Below, in pieces: positions 23,239 through 34,489 of a stretch of 64,000 nucleotides of DNA. Positions within the stretch are counted from its first letter, which is position 1, and each line of letters opens with the position of its first letter. The DNA comes from Pectinophora gossypiella (taxonomy: Eukaryota > Arthropoda > Insecta > Lepidoptera > Gelechiidae), in the NCBI RefSeq assembly GCF_024362695.1, contig NC_065405.1:5402672-5466671 (forward strand). The letters run 5' to 3'. The notes under the pieces were generated by a model. That model saw nothing but the letters and a program-made list of their open reading frames with translations. It was not told the DNA's origin and did no database searches. A program made the translations under genes and the position numbers.

Positions 23239-23560
23239 TTCTTGGCCGGATTTCGTACGTCCATCAACGAGCGGTTCCCCGTTGCACAACATTTTAGCGG
23301 CGCTGCGGTCAATGATCGCGATAGGTCGTTGCCCTCCACCCGGCCTTCCTTCAACCTTGCCTGATGCAACCCTTTACACCTATATTAAACTAAACGAAAA
23401 ATTTACTTAGTTCTTTATTATCTCTACAAAGTTATGTCAGCGGCTTTCCTACAAGTTCTGCTATACAAATACTTCCTGTACTATTATTGGGGTGTGAATC
23501 TCCGGCTAATTAGTAAATGCCCTCTCAGGCAAACTTATTACTTATTACGTAATTTTTTTT
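23239..23560. other. Spacer, unrecognised
   Basis: A moderately GC-rich patch (23245-23370) can be translated but shows no known domain. I cannot assign it. Confidence 0.35.
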
Positions 23561-23571
23561 TTAATTTTTTT

Positions 23572-23672
23572 TTTATTTTTTTTTTTTTTTGACGTGACTT
23601 ATTGTAGATTTGCCGCAGATGGCATTAACTACTTGGCCGGACAAATGGGGAGCGCTGAAGGCTCTCACCCGG
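23572..23672 (-). mobile_element. Short copy of poly(A) SINE-like repeat
   Basis: A long T-run, then GACGTGACTTATTGTAGATT through GGCTCTCACCCGG. Confidence 0.7.
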
Positions 23673-23939
23673 ATTACTTATTACTACTTATAACTACTTA
23701 TTACTTATAAGTCACGTCCAAAAAAGGGGGTGTGAACGAAAGGAGCCCTCCGAGTGACTTCCTACATCCCGCACACCATGTATGTCAAAGTCTAACGTAA
23801 TAATTTTCACAAACGTTAGGTGAGTTATTATTTATTTATATCTAATAGTACAAACACATCACCATTATAGACAGACCCAATGCGATGATGAAAATACAAG
23901 GTTCCTTTGAGAAACCAAATAAACATTAATATAAAAATT

Positions 23940-23941
<2 letters not shown>

Positions 23942-24013
<72 letters not shown>
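23942..24013. repeat. (CT)n microsatellite, ~36 copies
   Basis: An uninterrupted CT dinucleotide run of about 70 bp. Confidence 0.98.
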
Positions 24014-24014
<1 letters not shown>

Positions 24015-25250
24015 TGGCATTTATTATTCCCATCTGATGGTGGGGTCTGCCTTCTTCGTAATTCTTAATTAATACAAAATTAACAAAAATGAATAAAATA
24101 TATAATATGACAGAAAATAACAACTTTACAAACAATATTAATAAAAAAAAACATATACAATTAACTATTATTTAAAGTAGAATTAACAAAAAGCAAAGTA
24201 GTACGGTCTAAAATCTTAATAACAGCAGTCATTCCACCATTATACCATTAGCATATGACTAAATGTCAAGTGTTAGGCCATCCCATACTATTACTAGTAG
24301 GAAGATAAAGGACAGGACTGGAAATTATGGATGTATACTCGTGTTAACTAATGGGAAAAGCGAAGTCTCACTATTCAGTAAGTCTATTGGGAAGGAAATT
24401 CCCAGTAGTTCAACTGGTAAGACTACTCAGTAAGACTACTGGGAATAGTAAATGAATAATCCGAAATAAATGATTTTGAATTGAATCGAATTGATTGGAC
24501 TGGAGCGTAAAACAAAACAAAACTTGACTTTTAATTATGATGCAACTTCTTTTGAGCCCTTGCTCTGATTACGTGTTTAGTTTTAAGAGACATGATGTAC
24601 TTAAGTAATATAATAATATTGTACTTATTTTGTAAATAGGTAAATACTTACTTGAACGTATTTTATTGTTGTAGCTTAAGACTTCTTTATCGACAAAACG
24701 AAGAACGTACGACTTGTGCGCAGACCTGAATGTCGCGAAATATATATCCTACATTTAGTTAGCTCTGCGGGCTGCAGGCTTTTACAGCCTCTATTTAAAC
24801 TTCGCTTAAGGTCAAGGTGCAATTTATGGACCTTACAGGCAATAAACATAACGGGCCTGCACTTGTGAGGCGCTGGAACGTACCGTTATTACAATCCTAA
24901 CGTAAAGAACTAATAGATCTATGTATATTGTATTCGACTTTATGAGTTTGAAGTCATGTTTGGATCATCGATAATTCCAAGGTTCGTGGCCGGTTAATGC
25001 CAATATACTACATCTAAATAGGACCTATTATCTACATAGGACTTTAAGCACAGCTGGCGAGCAATTATGTTAGTTAGTTAGTGGGCTCTGTTTTCCACAT
25101 TTAGACTCTAAGATGGCCCATTACGTGTGAGCAATAGATGTATCATGTATTATAATATGCACCTCTGCCCTTTCGGGAATAGAGGCGTGGTGCTACGCTA
25201 CATTGTACGCTAAATACGATGTTCCTTTTTGGTATAATTAAATAACATTA
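24014..25250. other. AT-rich intergenic stretch
   Basis: No supported gene. A LINE-tail remnant lies at about 25150-25205 (ACCTCTGCCCTTTCGGGAAT, reversed sense). Otherwise nothing is recognised. Confidence 0.4.
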
Positions 25251-25254
25251 AGAC

Positions 25255-25335
25255 CCGTTCCAATGATGGGCATAGACCTCCCCTCAATCAACCGGAAGTT
25301 AGCATACTCCACCACGCTGCTGCACTGCGGGTTGG
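25255..25335 (-). repeat. Fragment of the GTGGTGGAGTATGC SINE/LINE tail, minus strand
   Basis: CCGTTCCAATGATGGGCATA, CCTCCCCTCAATCAACCGGA and GCATACTCCACCACGCTGCT match, in reverse, the tail at 30190-30300. Confidence 0.65.
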
Positions 25336-25371
25336 TTTGGATTGTAAAAGAAATTTTAAATACTTACTTAT

Positions 25372-25739
25372 TGGGGCTAATTCCTGCAGACGCCACCTAA
25401 TTTTAACTTATACCTGTAATTTTCTTATCCGCTGAAAAAGAAAGGGACGGGTAATCGACAGACAAAACTTATGGAATACACGTCAATTTTAAGCAGAAAT
25501 TTTAATCTAAAACAACCGTCTAAAAATTTTACATCGGCCAATAACCCGACAGAATTAAGTAGACACGCACGTCAAACGGTTTGCATACCAGCGTGATGCC
25601 TATTTTATTCGCCCGGGTTATTCATTCGTTTTAAAATTAACTTGTTGACAATCATCCGTCCCTTTCCTTTTCGGCGGATACGAAAATGGCGGGTATAACT
25701 TAAAATAAAATTAGGAGGTGTCTGCAGGAATCGGGGCCA
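25372..25739. mobile_element. Long-TIR MITE, complete copy (368 bp)
   Basis: This is the best copy of the family. The left arm TGGGGCTAATTCCTGCAGAC...TTATACCTGTAATTTTC and the right arm (reversed) TGGCCCCGATTCCTGCAGAC...TTATACCCGCCATTTTC extend the inverted match over more than 80 bp, including a TCCGC(C/T)GAAAA block. There is no coding capacity. Short TTAT-like flanks are present on both sides but the target-site duplication is not certain. Confidence 0.85.
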
Positions 25740-26325
25740 TTATATTACTTATATTTTTTTTTTTTTTGCATGAAGATTACTCATGTAAGTAATCTTCGTC
25801 TAATACTTAAAAGTTTTGTTAAGATACTTACTTACTTATTTACCTTTATGAAGTATTTTGTAGTTACCGGTCTATAGCCCCGTAAGACTGTCATGTTCCA
25901 TGCATGTTGGTTTCTTACTTGGTCTTCTCAACCACGATTATGTTGAAATGATTTTTGATACTTGTAGCTTTTCTTTTTGGACTGAATATTTGCAATTATG
26001 TTGTCCTCTTTAACTTAGTAGGTAAGTAAGTGTATCGTTCGAACTAAGTACATACCTATTTTCTGTACTCAATCAAATTGAATGTATTAGAACGAGAAAG
26101 CTTTCAGAGTTATTTATGTACTTATAGACGTCAAAGTAACAATAATTTACTGTGCGTACAAGTAGAAAGTACAAGTTTACTTTCCCATAGCTTTCAGTCC
26201 ATGGTTTTGAATATTTATAGAAGTCAATGACCGTATCTAGAGGTACCTGCAATAATATTTACACTCTTATACTCTCTCTATATGCTTTTATGATGAATAC
26301 AAATTCAAAGGAAAGACAACCGGGG

Positions 26326-26469
26326 AGTCAAAAAGGCCATATCATCTAAGAAAGCAATTTGCTATTGGACATTTTATTTGTTGACATGGCCCAGTTACTT
26401 TTATATGCGCAAATGTCAAATTGCAATATTGCTGTTTAGTTGAATTGTTTCAATTTGGCCTTTTTAACC
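26326..26469. mobile_element. Foldback (palindromic) MITE copy
   Basis: The ends GTCAAAAAGGCCAT and, reversed, GGTTAAAAAGGCCA face each other. Internal arms contain AGCAATTTGCTATTGGACAT and ATGTCAAATTGCAATATTGC. It is an imperfect palindrome over most of its 144 bp; a better copy is at 44046. Confidence 0.7.
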
Positions 26470-26969
26470 TCCAGAACTCATGCCCGAACACAGTAACCAA
26501 GCTTCAAGCTTTTTACAACGAATCGCCCGTGTGGGCGAAATGTTGCAAAAGTGCCAAGTGCGACATTTCCAAGGATATACGCATTCTATCTACTTCTTTA
26601 GGTACATTAAACCCTCCATACAAAGCTTTACATTTATTTTATCTTAAGTGTAGTTTTCACTCACACAATTGACTGGATGACTACGATAGACGGCGATACG
26701 GCTCACCACATATCACGTTAGTCTAACAGAAAGCTCCGCTCGGTGAGGTGTGGGATACGTCTAACTACTCCAATTGGCATATAGTCGTAAGCTTTTGCTA
26801 TGTTAAAGTCTATAAAATGTTATATACATATGTGTCATTTATATTACATTACACAGGTACTTACCATTTCTTTAATATGAAATCGTGTCTGCAGTTAACG
26901 CAACCGACGCTACTAGTTGGTAGATTGAATAATTGCCTTATTTACACAGATAGCGATCATATCCGTGTC

Positions 26970-27160
26970 TTATCTTATTTTATCTGTCCCACTGCTGGGC
27001 AAAGGCCTCCCTCTATTTCTTCCAGGACTCTCTCTCCAGCGCTTCCTCCGGCTAACCTTCCAGGAAAGCATCCAAGTCGTCGCGCCATCTCCGCCTCGCT
27101 CTGCCGCGCCTGCGTCTGTCTCTATTCGGAGACCATTCTGTGGTGATCTAAGCCCACAGG
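26970..27160 (-). pseudogene. RTE-like LINE 3' end fragment
   Basis: The plus strand reads TGTCCCACTGCTGGGCAAAG then GCCTCCCTC. Reversed, it is the C-terminal EAFAQQW segment of the LINE ORF followed by its 3' tail; compare 48234-48330. Confidence 0.7.
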
Positions 27161-28490
27161 TCGTTATAAATAAAATTGTTTTTTTGAGTTGTCGCCAGGT
27201 TGCGATTTCATAAACATTCTACGCAAATTAACGAATATTTTCACCATGATAGTTATTCAAGTTCCAAATAATATGCCGTTAACAAGAAAAATTACGTCAT
27301 AAACTCTTTGCATTTATTTCCATGCGTACTCACATAGAGTATGCACCACTCTATTGGAGTAAACAAGCTTACATTAGTGAACGGTGCGTGCTAGGTACCA
27401 CCAGCAATAGATGTTTAATATTTCACTCACTTTTATGACTACTCTCTCAGAGGAAAGCTGCACTAACTACTTTCCAAGCGAGACATAAAAATATAAGTAA
27501 TCCCTTTAGAACATAGGAACTTTCAAAGTCATTTACTTACTTTATCAGTTATTTTTATAAAGATTATGCAACTAATGCCTGCTAAGTACACCATAGAATA
27601 AGGAATGGGAGACGCGACAGGGCGCACGGCGCAAAAAAAATGTATTAAGTAAATTACAAACAAATTCCCGCCGTGTGCATCGAACGTAAATAATAAATAT
27701 ACAATAGCGAAGTGCAAAATGCCATTTATTAATTGGAAATTATCAACAACATACGCAACGGAGTTATTCTCCTCGATTAAAAGGAAATTTTTTTTAAAAC
27801 GTCTAGGGCCGTGTGCCGAGATTTTTCTTGAAGCTACTTTTCCTCGGCTATGCCGGATGAGAAGCTCCGGTAGTTTTAGACGGGTGAGACGTTTAACCCA
27901 AATAACCATGTTACCAACTGATTGAAGATATTTTTGAGTTTGAGCTCCGCTGAGGGTTGATGGAGATGAAGGTTGCCCTCAGACTTGCTTGAGACAAGTC
28001 TTTAAAAGTGCATTTCTTTCATGAACCTGGGACAACCCCAACGGGAACTAGACTCTTGTAAACCGGACGTGGTGTGCTCTACATACCTACTTATATAAAA
28101 AGAGTGACCAATGTAAGAGAGCTATTAGCATCGGTTTTTGTTTTCGTTATATACTTACATCTAGTGACGCAATTAGTCGTATCATAACATAACTGTTTAT
28201 TACTATAGTACCTATGTACCTACTTAAGGTTAGTACCATGTCGTATTAACTTATTTGACAAATTGAATCAAACGTTAACGCGACAAGGTTCTAGTGGTAC
28301 TTATAGGTACTAATACTACTTATGTCAAATGCATAAGTAGTTGGTGCTCGAAACTGCAAATACCTTACTACAGTGCAACACAGAAATCTTATCAAAATCT
28401 AATTTCCAACAGTTGGTAAGTAGTATGACTACAGAGATCTATGATTAAAAAACCGAATCACTTTTATCATTGTTGTAATCTGTGTCTTCT
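27160..28490. other. Intergenic stretch without supported gene
   Basis: A 126-codon frame on the minus strand (27529-27909) lacks a recognisable domain, and I leave it uncalled. At 28238-28300 a TACCATGTCGTATTAACTTA motif resembles one at 40917-41000, perhaps an old repeat. Confidence 0.35.
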
Positions 28491-28499
28491 CACTAATGT

Positions 28500-28621
28500 T
28501 GTTCGAATCCTGGTGGGGACATAATTATCACAAAAATCATTTGTTTAGGACATCGCAGGCTGATCACCCGATTGCCCGAAAATAAGATGATCCGTGTTTC
28601 GGAAGACAGGTTAAGCCATTA
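28500..28621 (+). mobile_element. tRNA-derived SINE, partial
   Basis: It covers B box GTTCGAATCC, GGTGGGGACATA and the body to TTTCGGAAGACAGGTTAAGCC. It then breaks into a MITE fragment (28628-28689) ending CGATGTCACTAACATCCTGT. Confidence 0.7.
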
Positions 28622-28959
28622 AATCGTTCAAAATCATGGTCTGAATAATCCCTCTCAGTATTCGTTACGATGTCACTAACATCCTGTATAAAAAATAATA
28701 AGTAAGTAAATGATATATTTTCAACCTTTTTTAATGAATTTTTCTTGAGGTACTTCAGGCCAAGAGTAAAATGTAATAGGGAGTGTGTTATCACACACAA
28801 AACACACAAAGATTATTTAACGGTGTAATATGGTATAATACATTTTTAAAAGGTAAGTATTTTAATGTGTCAACATTCCGCTTTGGTGGCATTCCACTTC
28901 ACAGTGGTTCAGTTTTTGGATAATACATTGTATCCCAACTTTAGGATCAAGTACAATCC

Positions 28960-29085
28960 ACCGTGCTCCAGTGTAGGGCGGGTTCGCCCATCAGCGTCGC
29001 TTTTAATCCGGGCCCGTGCGCCGGCGCATCACTCGCACGCCCGACGCCGCGGCCCGCGCCTGCGCACTTGAACAACGCGATATAT
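28960..29085 (+). promoter_or_regulatory. GC-rich region upstream of secreted-protein gene, putative promoter
   Basis: This CpG-rich patch (CGTGCGCCGGCGCATCAC, CGACGCCGCGGCCCGCGCC) contrasts with its AT-rich surroundings and ends about 60 bp before the ATG at 29145. That position suggests the promoter or 5' UTR. No TATA box is evident. The call is positional inference only. Confidence 0.35.
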
Positions 29086-29144
29086 TTGAAATACATTTTG
29101 TTAAATTATTTTTTAATACGCAATAGTTCGAACAAATTAGCGAA

Positions 29145-29190
29145 ATGTACAAGCCAATCGTTGTTTTGTGTGTGGTGTTGTGTGTTATAG
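29145..29190 (+). CDS. Secreted-protein gene, coding exon 1 (signal peptide)
   Basis: ATG at 29145 encodes MYKPIVVLCVVLCVI, a short hydrophobic signal peptide. The exon ends ATAG with the donor GTGAGA at 29191. The single leftover G (phase 1) joins the AG of exon 2 to make GAG (Glu). The match of phase, donor and acceptor over a 12.2-kb intron is the evidence that the exons belong together. No transcript was available to confirm it. Confidence 0.65.
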
Positions 29191-29708
29191 GTGAGATTTT
29201 TTTTATTAATATTTTATTAGGTACCTACAAGATTTGGAAAGTAGAGAAAGGATTCGTTTTAGAATAATTGTGTGAAATTACTTTTGGCATGGCGTTATTT
29301 TAATTATAATGTGATATTTCGTAACATATAAAAAAAAATAAAAAATAAGTTACACGTAGGTGTTCTACAAGATTTACCTACATTGTTAAAAATATCAACA
29401 AAAACTTATAATATTTTAACAATATTAGTAATCCCTTGAATGTGCCGCTACAATTATTATTAACCAAAATCCCATAACACGTACCACATAACGAACAAAA
29501 ATTACTTAACGCAAAAAACTTAAAAGCTTTAACCGATAGAATATGCTTTTTGTTTATTGATCGTGATAAATTGAACAATTAAACACAATAAGTGCTTCCT
29601 TTACAACAAAAAGGTTTTATATATAAGGCATTAAGGCTATATAACATCTTTGAAACAAAAACCCGTTGACATTTTAATTGATGTGGTAAATAGATACACT
29701 ATTATTAT

Positions 29709-30012
29709 AAACAAGTAATTCTGTCTGTCGGTTACAATTACTACTTCACGCCTAAACATCTAAGTAGAGTTAGATGAAATTTGGCAAAAAGTTCAAATAG
29801 AATAGAAATAGTTTATTATAATTTCAAGAGAGACTGTGTGAGAGAGATTTTGATCGCGGTTTTTGATGTGACTTATGGTTATAAGTCTATACCTACTACT
29901 ATTTCTATACTATTTCTATTCTATTTGAACTTTTTGCCAAATTTCATCTAACTCTGCTTAGCTGTTTAGGCGTGAAGTAGTAATTGTAACCGACAGACAG
30001 AATTACTTGTTT
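29709..30012. repeat. Large inverted repeat, 103-bp arms
   Basis: The left arm 29709-29811 and right arm 29910-30012 are reverse complements over 103 bp with about two mismatches (CATCTAAGTAG against CAGCTAAGCAG). The spacer is 98 nt. Arm sequence TAGATGAAATTTGGCAAAAA is typical of repeat-derived DNA in moths. It lies 0.5 kb inside the 12.2-kb intron, so the primary transcript could fold into a long hairpin. Confidence 0.9.
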
Positions 30013-30034
30013 ATGTTTACCATCTGGGGTAAAC

Positions 30035-30310
30035 CTGGTTAGGTTTATTAACTACTTGGCCGAACGAATGGGGAGCGCCGAGGCCTCTCAGCTCTTTCCT
30101 AGTTGCCTATATGTACTATAGTAACACCCAGTTGGTCGAGAAAAGCAAGATGATTTCGTGCTTCGGAAGGCACGTTAAGCCGTTGGTCCCGAGCTACTAG
30201 CCCAAATACCATCAAGTCGCACTGCAGCAGCGTGGTGGAGTATGCTACATACACCCTCCGAGAGGAGGCCTGTCCCCATCAGTGGGACGTATATAGGCTG
30301 CTTATGTATG
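30035..30310 (+). mobile_element. Composite SINE: poly(A)-type head piece joined to SINE core and GTGGTGGAGTATGC tail
   Basis: ACTACTTGGCCGAACGAATG / GGGAGCGCCGAGGCCTCTCA comes from the poly(A)-type repeat. It is followed by the core GTGCTTCGGAAGGCACGTTA and the tail GCAGCGTGGTGGAGTATGCT ... AGGAGGCCTGTCCCCATCAG ... GACGTATATAGGCTG. Confidence 0.65.
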
Positions 30311-30314
30311 CTAA

Positions 30315-30955
30315 GTCATGTTTGCAGTGAAAATTAGAGTGCTTAGCGCGACATAACTGAAATCTATGTAGACAAAACCGCGAGCGGGAAGCTACTATAT
30401 TATAAATGTTATAGTGGCAATAGTAAAGTCACGGTGGACGATCGTGAGTCTGCCAACATCCGTGAGGATGTTTTCCGCGATCGTGCCCCTAACATGCTTT
30501 TTTTTATCTCCAATAAAACACCCAAAGATTTCAATTAAAGGCTATTGAATATTAAAATGCAAATACTGTGATTGTAAAATAAATGATTCATGATCGGATC
30601 AGCGATAAAGCTTAACGCAATTTGCGTCTATTGAACATTTTATAAAAGCTCAAAATTGTATACCTGTCATATGGAGAAGGTCTTAAATAGACTTCTTTGA
30701 ATCCTACGAATATTTTGAAGGTTTCTATTTTAAACATTTACACAGGGAAAGGAAGGTCGCTAATACATTATTGTAATTTACTGAAACCATTTATTCTCTA
30801 CTTAATACAACAAATTAAAAGTACAAACACAAGGAACATTATTATACGACTCATACGTTTAAAATTATCATAGGCCTTAAATTATACTCCACTTAGGGAT
30901 CTATCTCCTTGTACGAATTCATCTTAAATTACTCATAACGAAAAGAATGTTTTTT
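30315..30955. other. Intronic spacer
   Basis: AT-rich; nothing is recognised. Confidence 0.4.
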
Positions 30956-30960
30956 ATAAG

Positions 30961-30990
30961 CGGAGCTCTTAAACTCATTTAAGAGCTCCG
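30961..30990. repeat. Perfect 13-bp hairpin
   Basis: CGGAGCTCTTAAA, loop CTCA, TTTAAGAGCTCCG. It is a perfect stem inside the intron with no neighbouring gene; its origin is unknown. Confidence 0.85.
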
Positions 30991-31407
30991 TAATGATATC
31001 ATCTTTCTAGGAAAAGTAATACTTAGTAATACTTTTGCTATCGCAGTTCGAACAAAAAAATAATTGGTTTGACCGCATGGGATGTATTTAAGGCTTTGTT
31101 TTTGATGCGCAATCGACTGCTCTTTATGATCACTAAAGGTACATCTTGATCGTAAAAAGACGAGCGGTGGATACGGTGTTAAGCGAAGGTCTCGGGTGCA
31201 GTGGGATATATATAGTGGAATTTTATAATAATGCAAAAACAAACTCGATGGACTCGTTCCGGTTGGGTTGGAGACTGGACAGGACGATGACTCGCGATGC
31301 GGTGGAACACCCTCCACTGAACCTATTTCTATAGTTAGCGATCCACTTCACTGAATTGCAATTGTAAAATCGTTCAATTTTGTTGTTGGCTAAAGAATAG
31401 TTGCTTT

Positions 31408-31654
31408 ATGAAAATCACTTTGTGATCCCTAGGGTTAGGACATTACAGGCTGATCACCTTATTGGCCAAAAAGTAAGATGATCCGTGCTTTGGAAGGCAC
31501 GTGAAGCCGTTGGTCCCCGGTTACTACTTACTGATGTAAGTAAGTAGTCGTTACATGAGCCATGTCAGGCGACTTTGACGGCTCAATAATAACACTGACA
31601 CCAGGGTTGATGAGGTTGGTAATTCACCTCACAACCCACACGATAGAAGAAGAT
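31408..31654 (+). mobile_element. tRNA-derived SINE lacking its head
   Basis: Body from AAAATCACTTTGTGATCCCT through GTGCTTTGGAAGGCACGTGA to CCCACACGATAGAAGAAGA. The tRNA-like promoter part is missing (5' truncation). Confidence 0.8.
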
Positions 31655-31675
31655 GAGATTAAATCAATAACACAT

Positions 31676-31880
31676 ACATAAACTCACGCCTATTTCCCAC
31701 CGGGGTAAGCAGAGACTATGGAATTCCATTTGCTTCGATCCTGACATACTTCTCTTGCTTCCTCCACATTCATCAATCGTTTCATACACGCACGCCGGTT
31801 CAGAGTAGATCTTACTGAATCGTTTCTAAGGACATCTCTAATTTGGTCAATATACGTAGGTACGTTCTTTTAGGTCTTCT
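31676..31880 (-). pseudogene. LINE 3' end, minus strand
   Basis: The plus strand reads CATAAACTCACGCCTATTTC, ...GACTATGGAATTCCATTTGC..., CATTCATCAATCGTTTCATAC. Reversed, it encodes a LINE ORF C-terminus (NRRACMKRLMNVEE, EVCQDRSKWNS). The better copy is at 36357-36780. The frame breaks near 31865. Confidence 0.75.
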
Positions 31881-32119
31881 AGGTTTTAGGAGAATAAATC
31901 CATAACGCTAAATTATATTATAGTCACATCAGATTGGATTTGCATCGAACGAATATAAACACTTATACAAATCTCAAAAACATTACCCTCTTTCTTTGGC
32001 AGTCGGGTAACAAACATCCTCTTATACGGTCAAGTAGTGAACGACAAAAATAACACTTCTCTTCAACATGCTTAGGGTATTTACTAATTATTTTTTGTAA
32101 CGGTATATAGATACTTGAT

Positions 32120-32225
32120 GCTAATCGACGGGATTGCGCAAAGTTAAGAGGAGTAGAAAAATCAAGGGGAGGCCTTTGTCCAGCAGTGGGATCGAATAGG
32201 TTAAATAAGATAAAATAAAATCGAT
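32120..32225 (+). pseudogene. RTE-like LINE 3' end fragment
   Basis: AAAAATCAAGGGGAGGCCTT, TGTCCAGCAGTGGGATCGAA, then TAAATAAGATAAAAT: the same end as at 16800-16858. Confidence 0.75.
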
Positions 32226-32314
32226 TAATAAGTGCTTTGTTTAAGAAAACGAAACATATCTATAACACATCGTGTGCGTCGCTGATGATATTTAAATGAA
32301 AACGTGTGCTTAAG

Positions 32315-32366
32315 TTTGTCCGGTTGATTGAGGGGAGGCCTGTGCCCAGCAGTCGGACGTATATAG
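32315..32366 (+). repeat. SINE/LINE tail split by the element at 32367
   Basis: TCCGGTTGATTGAGGGGAGG, CCTGTGCCCAGCAGTCGGAC, GTATATAG. The rest of the tail (GTATATAGCCTGTTTATG) continues at 33044-33062, so both parts were one copy before the insertion. Confidence 0.85.
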
Positions 32367-33043
32367 GGGTACGTATCATAATATATAATTTCAAAATACA
32401 TATGGTTGGAATATATAAAGTTAAAATACCGAAAATCAAAATATATAATGCATCAAAATGTATAAAGTAATTTTGCATAAGTTCTAAATTTCTAAGTTTG
32501 AATGCCATAATGGTCGAAACATATAACAAACACAATGCATAATGGTTCCTAAGGCTACGTTTTATAACATTACTTAGCATAATGTTTGTTAAGCCTAAAG
32601 ATATTTACCCTGTTCTTGTGTAGCATAGTGGTTTTTGGCATATTGGCTTTACCTTTTTTTTATTATAAATAATTTAAAATTATTTTTTTTTTCTATGGAG
32701 CTCCGCGTTACGGGCACCCCGACACTGTAGATATAGGTTACGAAGGCTGTATGGCAGGGGGCGAGCAAAGCGAGCCCCCTGCCATATAGCCGAGTGGGTT
32801 AGGTTACTTGTGACCATCGAGGCCCGAAGGGCCGAGAGGCGGCGGTGAAGATTTTAGTTTAAGTATTTTATATACTTTGAACTTATACATTGTAAACTTA
32901 TGCATTATGATATTTATATATAACGTAAGTTATGCATATTGATGATTATTTCTTCTGACTATTATACTTTTTGATTTTATATATTTTGAACTTATACATT
33001 GTAAACTTATAGATTTTAAATTTATGCATTATGATACGTACCC
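32367..33043. mobile_element. 677-bp TIR transposon with 8-bp TSD (non-autonomous)
   Basis: The ends are GGGTACGTATCATAAT and its exact reverse complement at 33028-33043. The flanking 8-bp direct repeat GTATATAG (32359-32366 and 33044-33051) is the target site, since removal restores the repeat tail GACGTATATAG(G/C)CTG. An 8-bp duplication is typical of hAT, P or Merlin elements; the ends do not decide which. Inside are subterminal repeats (AACTTATACATTGTAAACTT twice) and a central 18-bp stem (32748-32794, GGCTGTATGGCAGGGGGC against its complement). No transposase is present. Confidence 0.9.
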
Positions 33044-33059
33044 GTATATAGCCTGTTTA

Positions 33060-33485
33060 TGTTTTATATTTATGTTAAGTTTATGATGAAAATGTTATAG
33101 AAAAAGCTACACCCGCCTCCATCATATTAAAGGATAGAAGCCAGAGAAACCGCGGTGTTGCTACATTACAAAATACAAATTGTAATGTGTACTTCACACA
33201 TTGATCAAGCCAGATCTATTATTATCACCGCCAAATCAAAACAGCAATCTTGTAAAAGTACTAAGTCGTGTCGCCGCGACACATGTTCAGACTTTATCCC
33301 GCACTCGGCAAATGCACTCAGATGCGAGTAACGGTCGCCGTTTATAGACTTGTTTAGACTTATACAGATAAGAAACCATTATGAAGTCTGACCTGGCTGA
33401 TATCTACGACCCACTTTCTGTACGCAAGATTTCTCTTACAGCTAGAATAGGTAATGAAAGGTTTTTAGATATTACATATTTCTTG
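33060..33485. other. Intronic spacer
   Basis: No gene or known repeat is recognised. Confidence 0.4.
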
Positions 33486-33489
33486 CCAT

Positions 33490-33725
33490 AGGTGATGTGT
33501 GTGGTGGGACTTTTCAGGCTTGAATCACCTGATTGTCCGAAAAAGTAAGATGATTCCGTGCTTTGGAGGGCACGTTAAGCCGTTGATCCCGGCTATTAGC
33601 CGTAAAAACAACTCTACCAACCCGCATTAGAGCAGCGTGGTGGAGTATGCTCCCATACCCCCTCCGGTTGATTGAGAGGAGGCCTGTGCCCAGCAGTGGG
33701 ACGTGTATAGGCTGGTTATGTGTAT
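33490..33725 (+). mobile_element. SINE with core and LINE-type tail
   Basis: TCACCTGATTGTCCGAAAAA and the core GTGCTTTGGAGGGCACGTTA are followed by GGCTATTAGCCGTAAAAACA, GAGCAGCGTGGTGGAGTATG and GGAGGCCTGTGCCCAGCAGT. The tRNA-like head is absent. Confidence 0.75.
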
Positions 33726-34489
33726 GTTTTGTAGGTGATGTGAGTGATGTGATCCAGCCGATTTCGGCTACGGCGACGGCTTCAACTCCGACGTTTGTGT
33801 AATGAAAAAAGGAAGACTCTGAACGGGTCCTTTCGAGTTAATTCATGTACTTTCTCTTTAAAGTGAAAATCTTTATAACATGAAACGTGAAAACAGAAAA
33901 GATTAAACATATTACCTACCTATTTTAAGTAAACTCACACTGGAAGTAAAACATAATTTTGTTTATTAGGTAATTTGAATTACGTAATCTCAGTCCGATA
34001 GAGATAAGGGCGTGAATTTGTGTCGGTAGATAACATGTATGTTATATACTTGAGTTGATAATCATACCTGTAGACAAAACATTGTCAAACATAGGCCACT
34101 ACAAAATTGTGCACAGAATATAAATAAATAAACTAATTTAATACTCTAGTGATGTATCACTCTATGTATAGAGTCGTTAACCGTATAATTACGTCTAGTT
34201 CTTTATCATACAAATGATTAATTAATTAAAAATGCGCAGTAGAATGACCCAACATCTGAAGTTGACCGACGACTAAACTGCGCGTAATTCGCTTACTATT
34301 TTTATCACAATAATTACTACTGATAAAATATAATTATGAGGAAAATTACTTTTACAAACAATGTCTAAAAACAATCGTTTTATTAATGACACAGTATTAT
34401 TACTTTCATCAGAAGGTTGCATGTTTAAATCACGTCGGGGTCACCACTGTATGGAGGCTTGCCACTGCAGCTTGGTAGTGGAAGTGTAG

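Noticed and set aside
23938..24135. Frame ending in an Arg-Glu repeat
   Set aside because: It is the translation of the (CT)n microsatellite.
27529..27909. 126-codon minus-strand frame as a gene
   Set aside because: No recognisable domain, no splice or poly(A) context, and an AT-rich composition like its surroundings.
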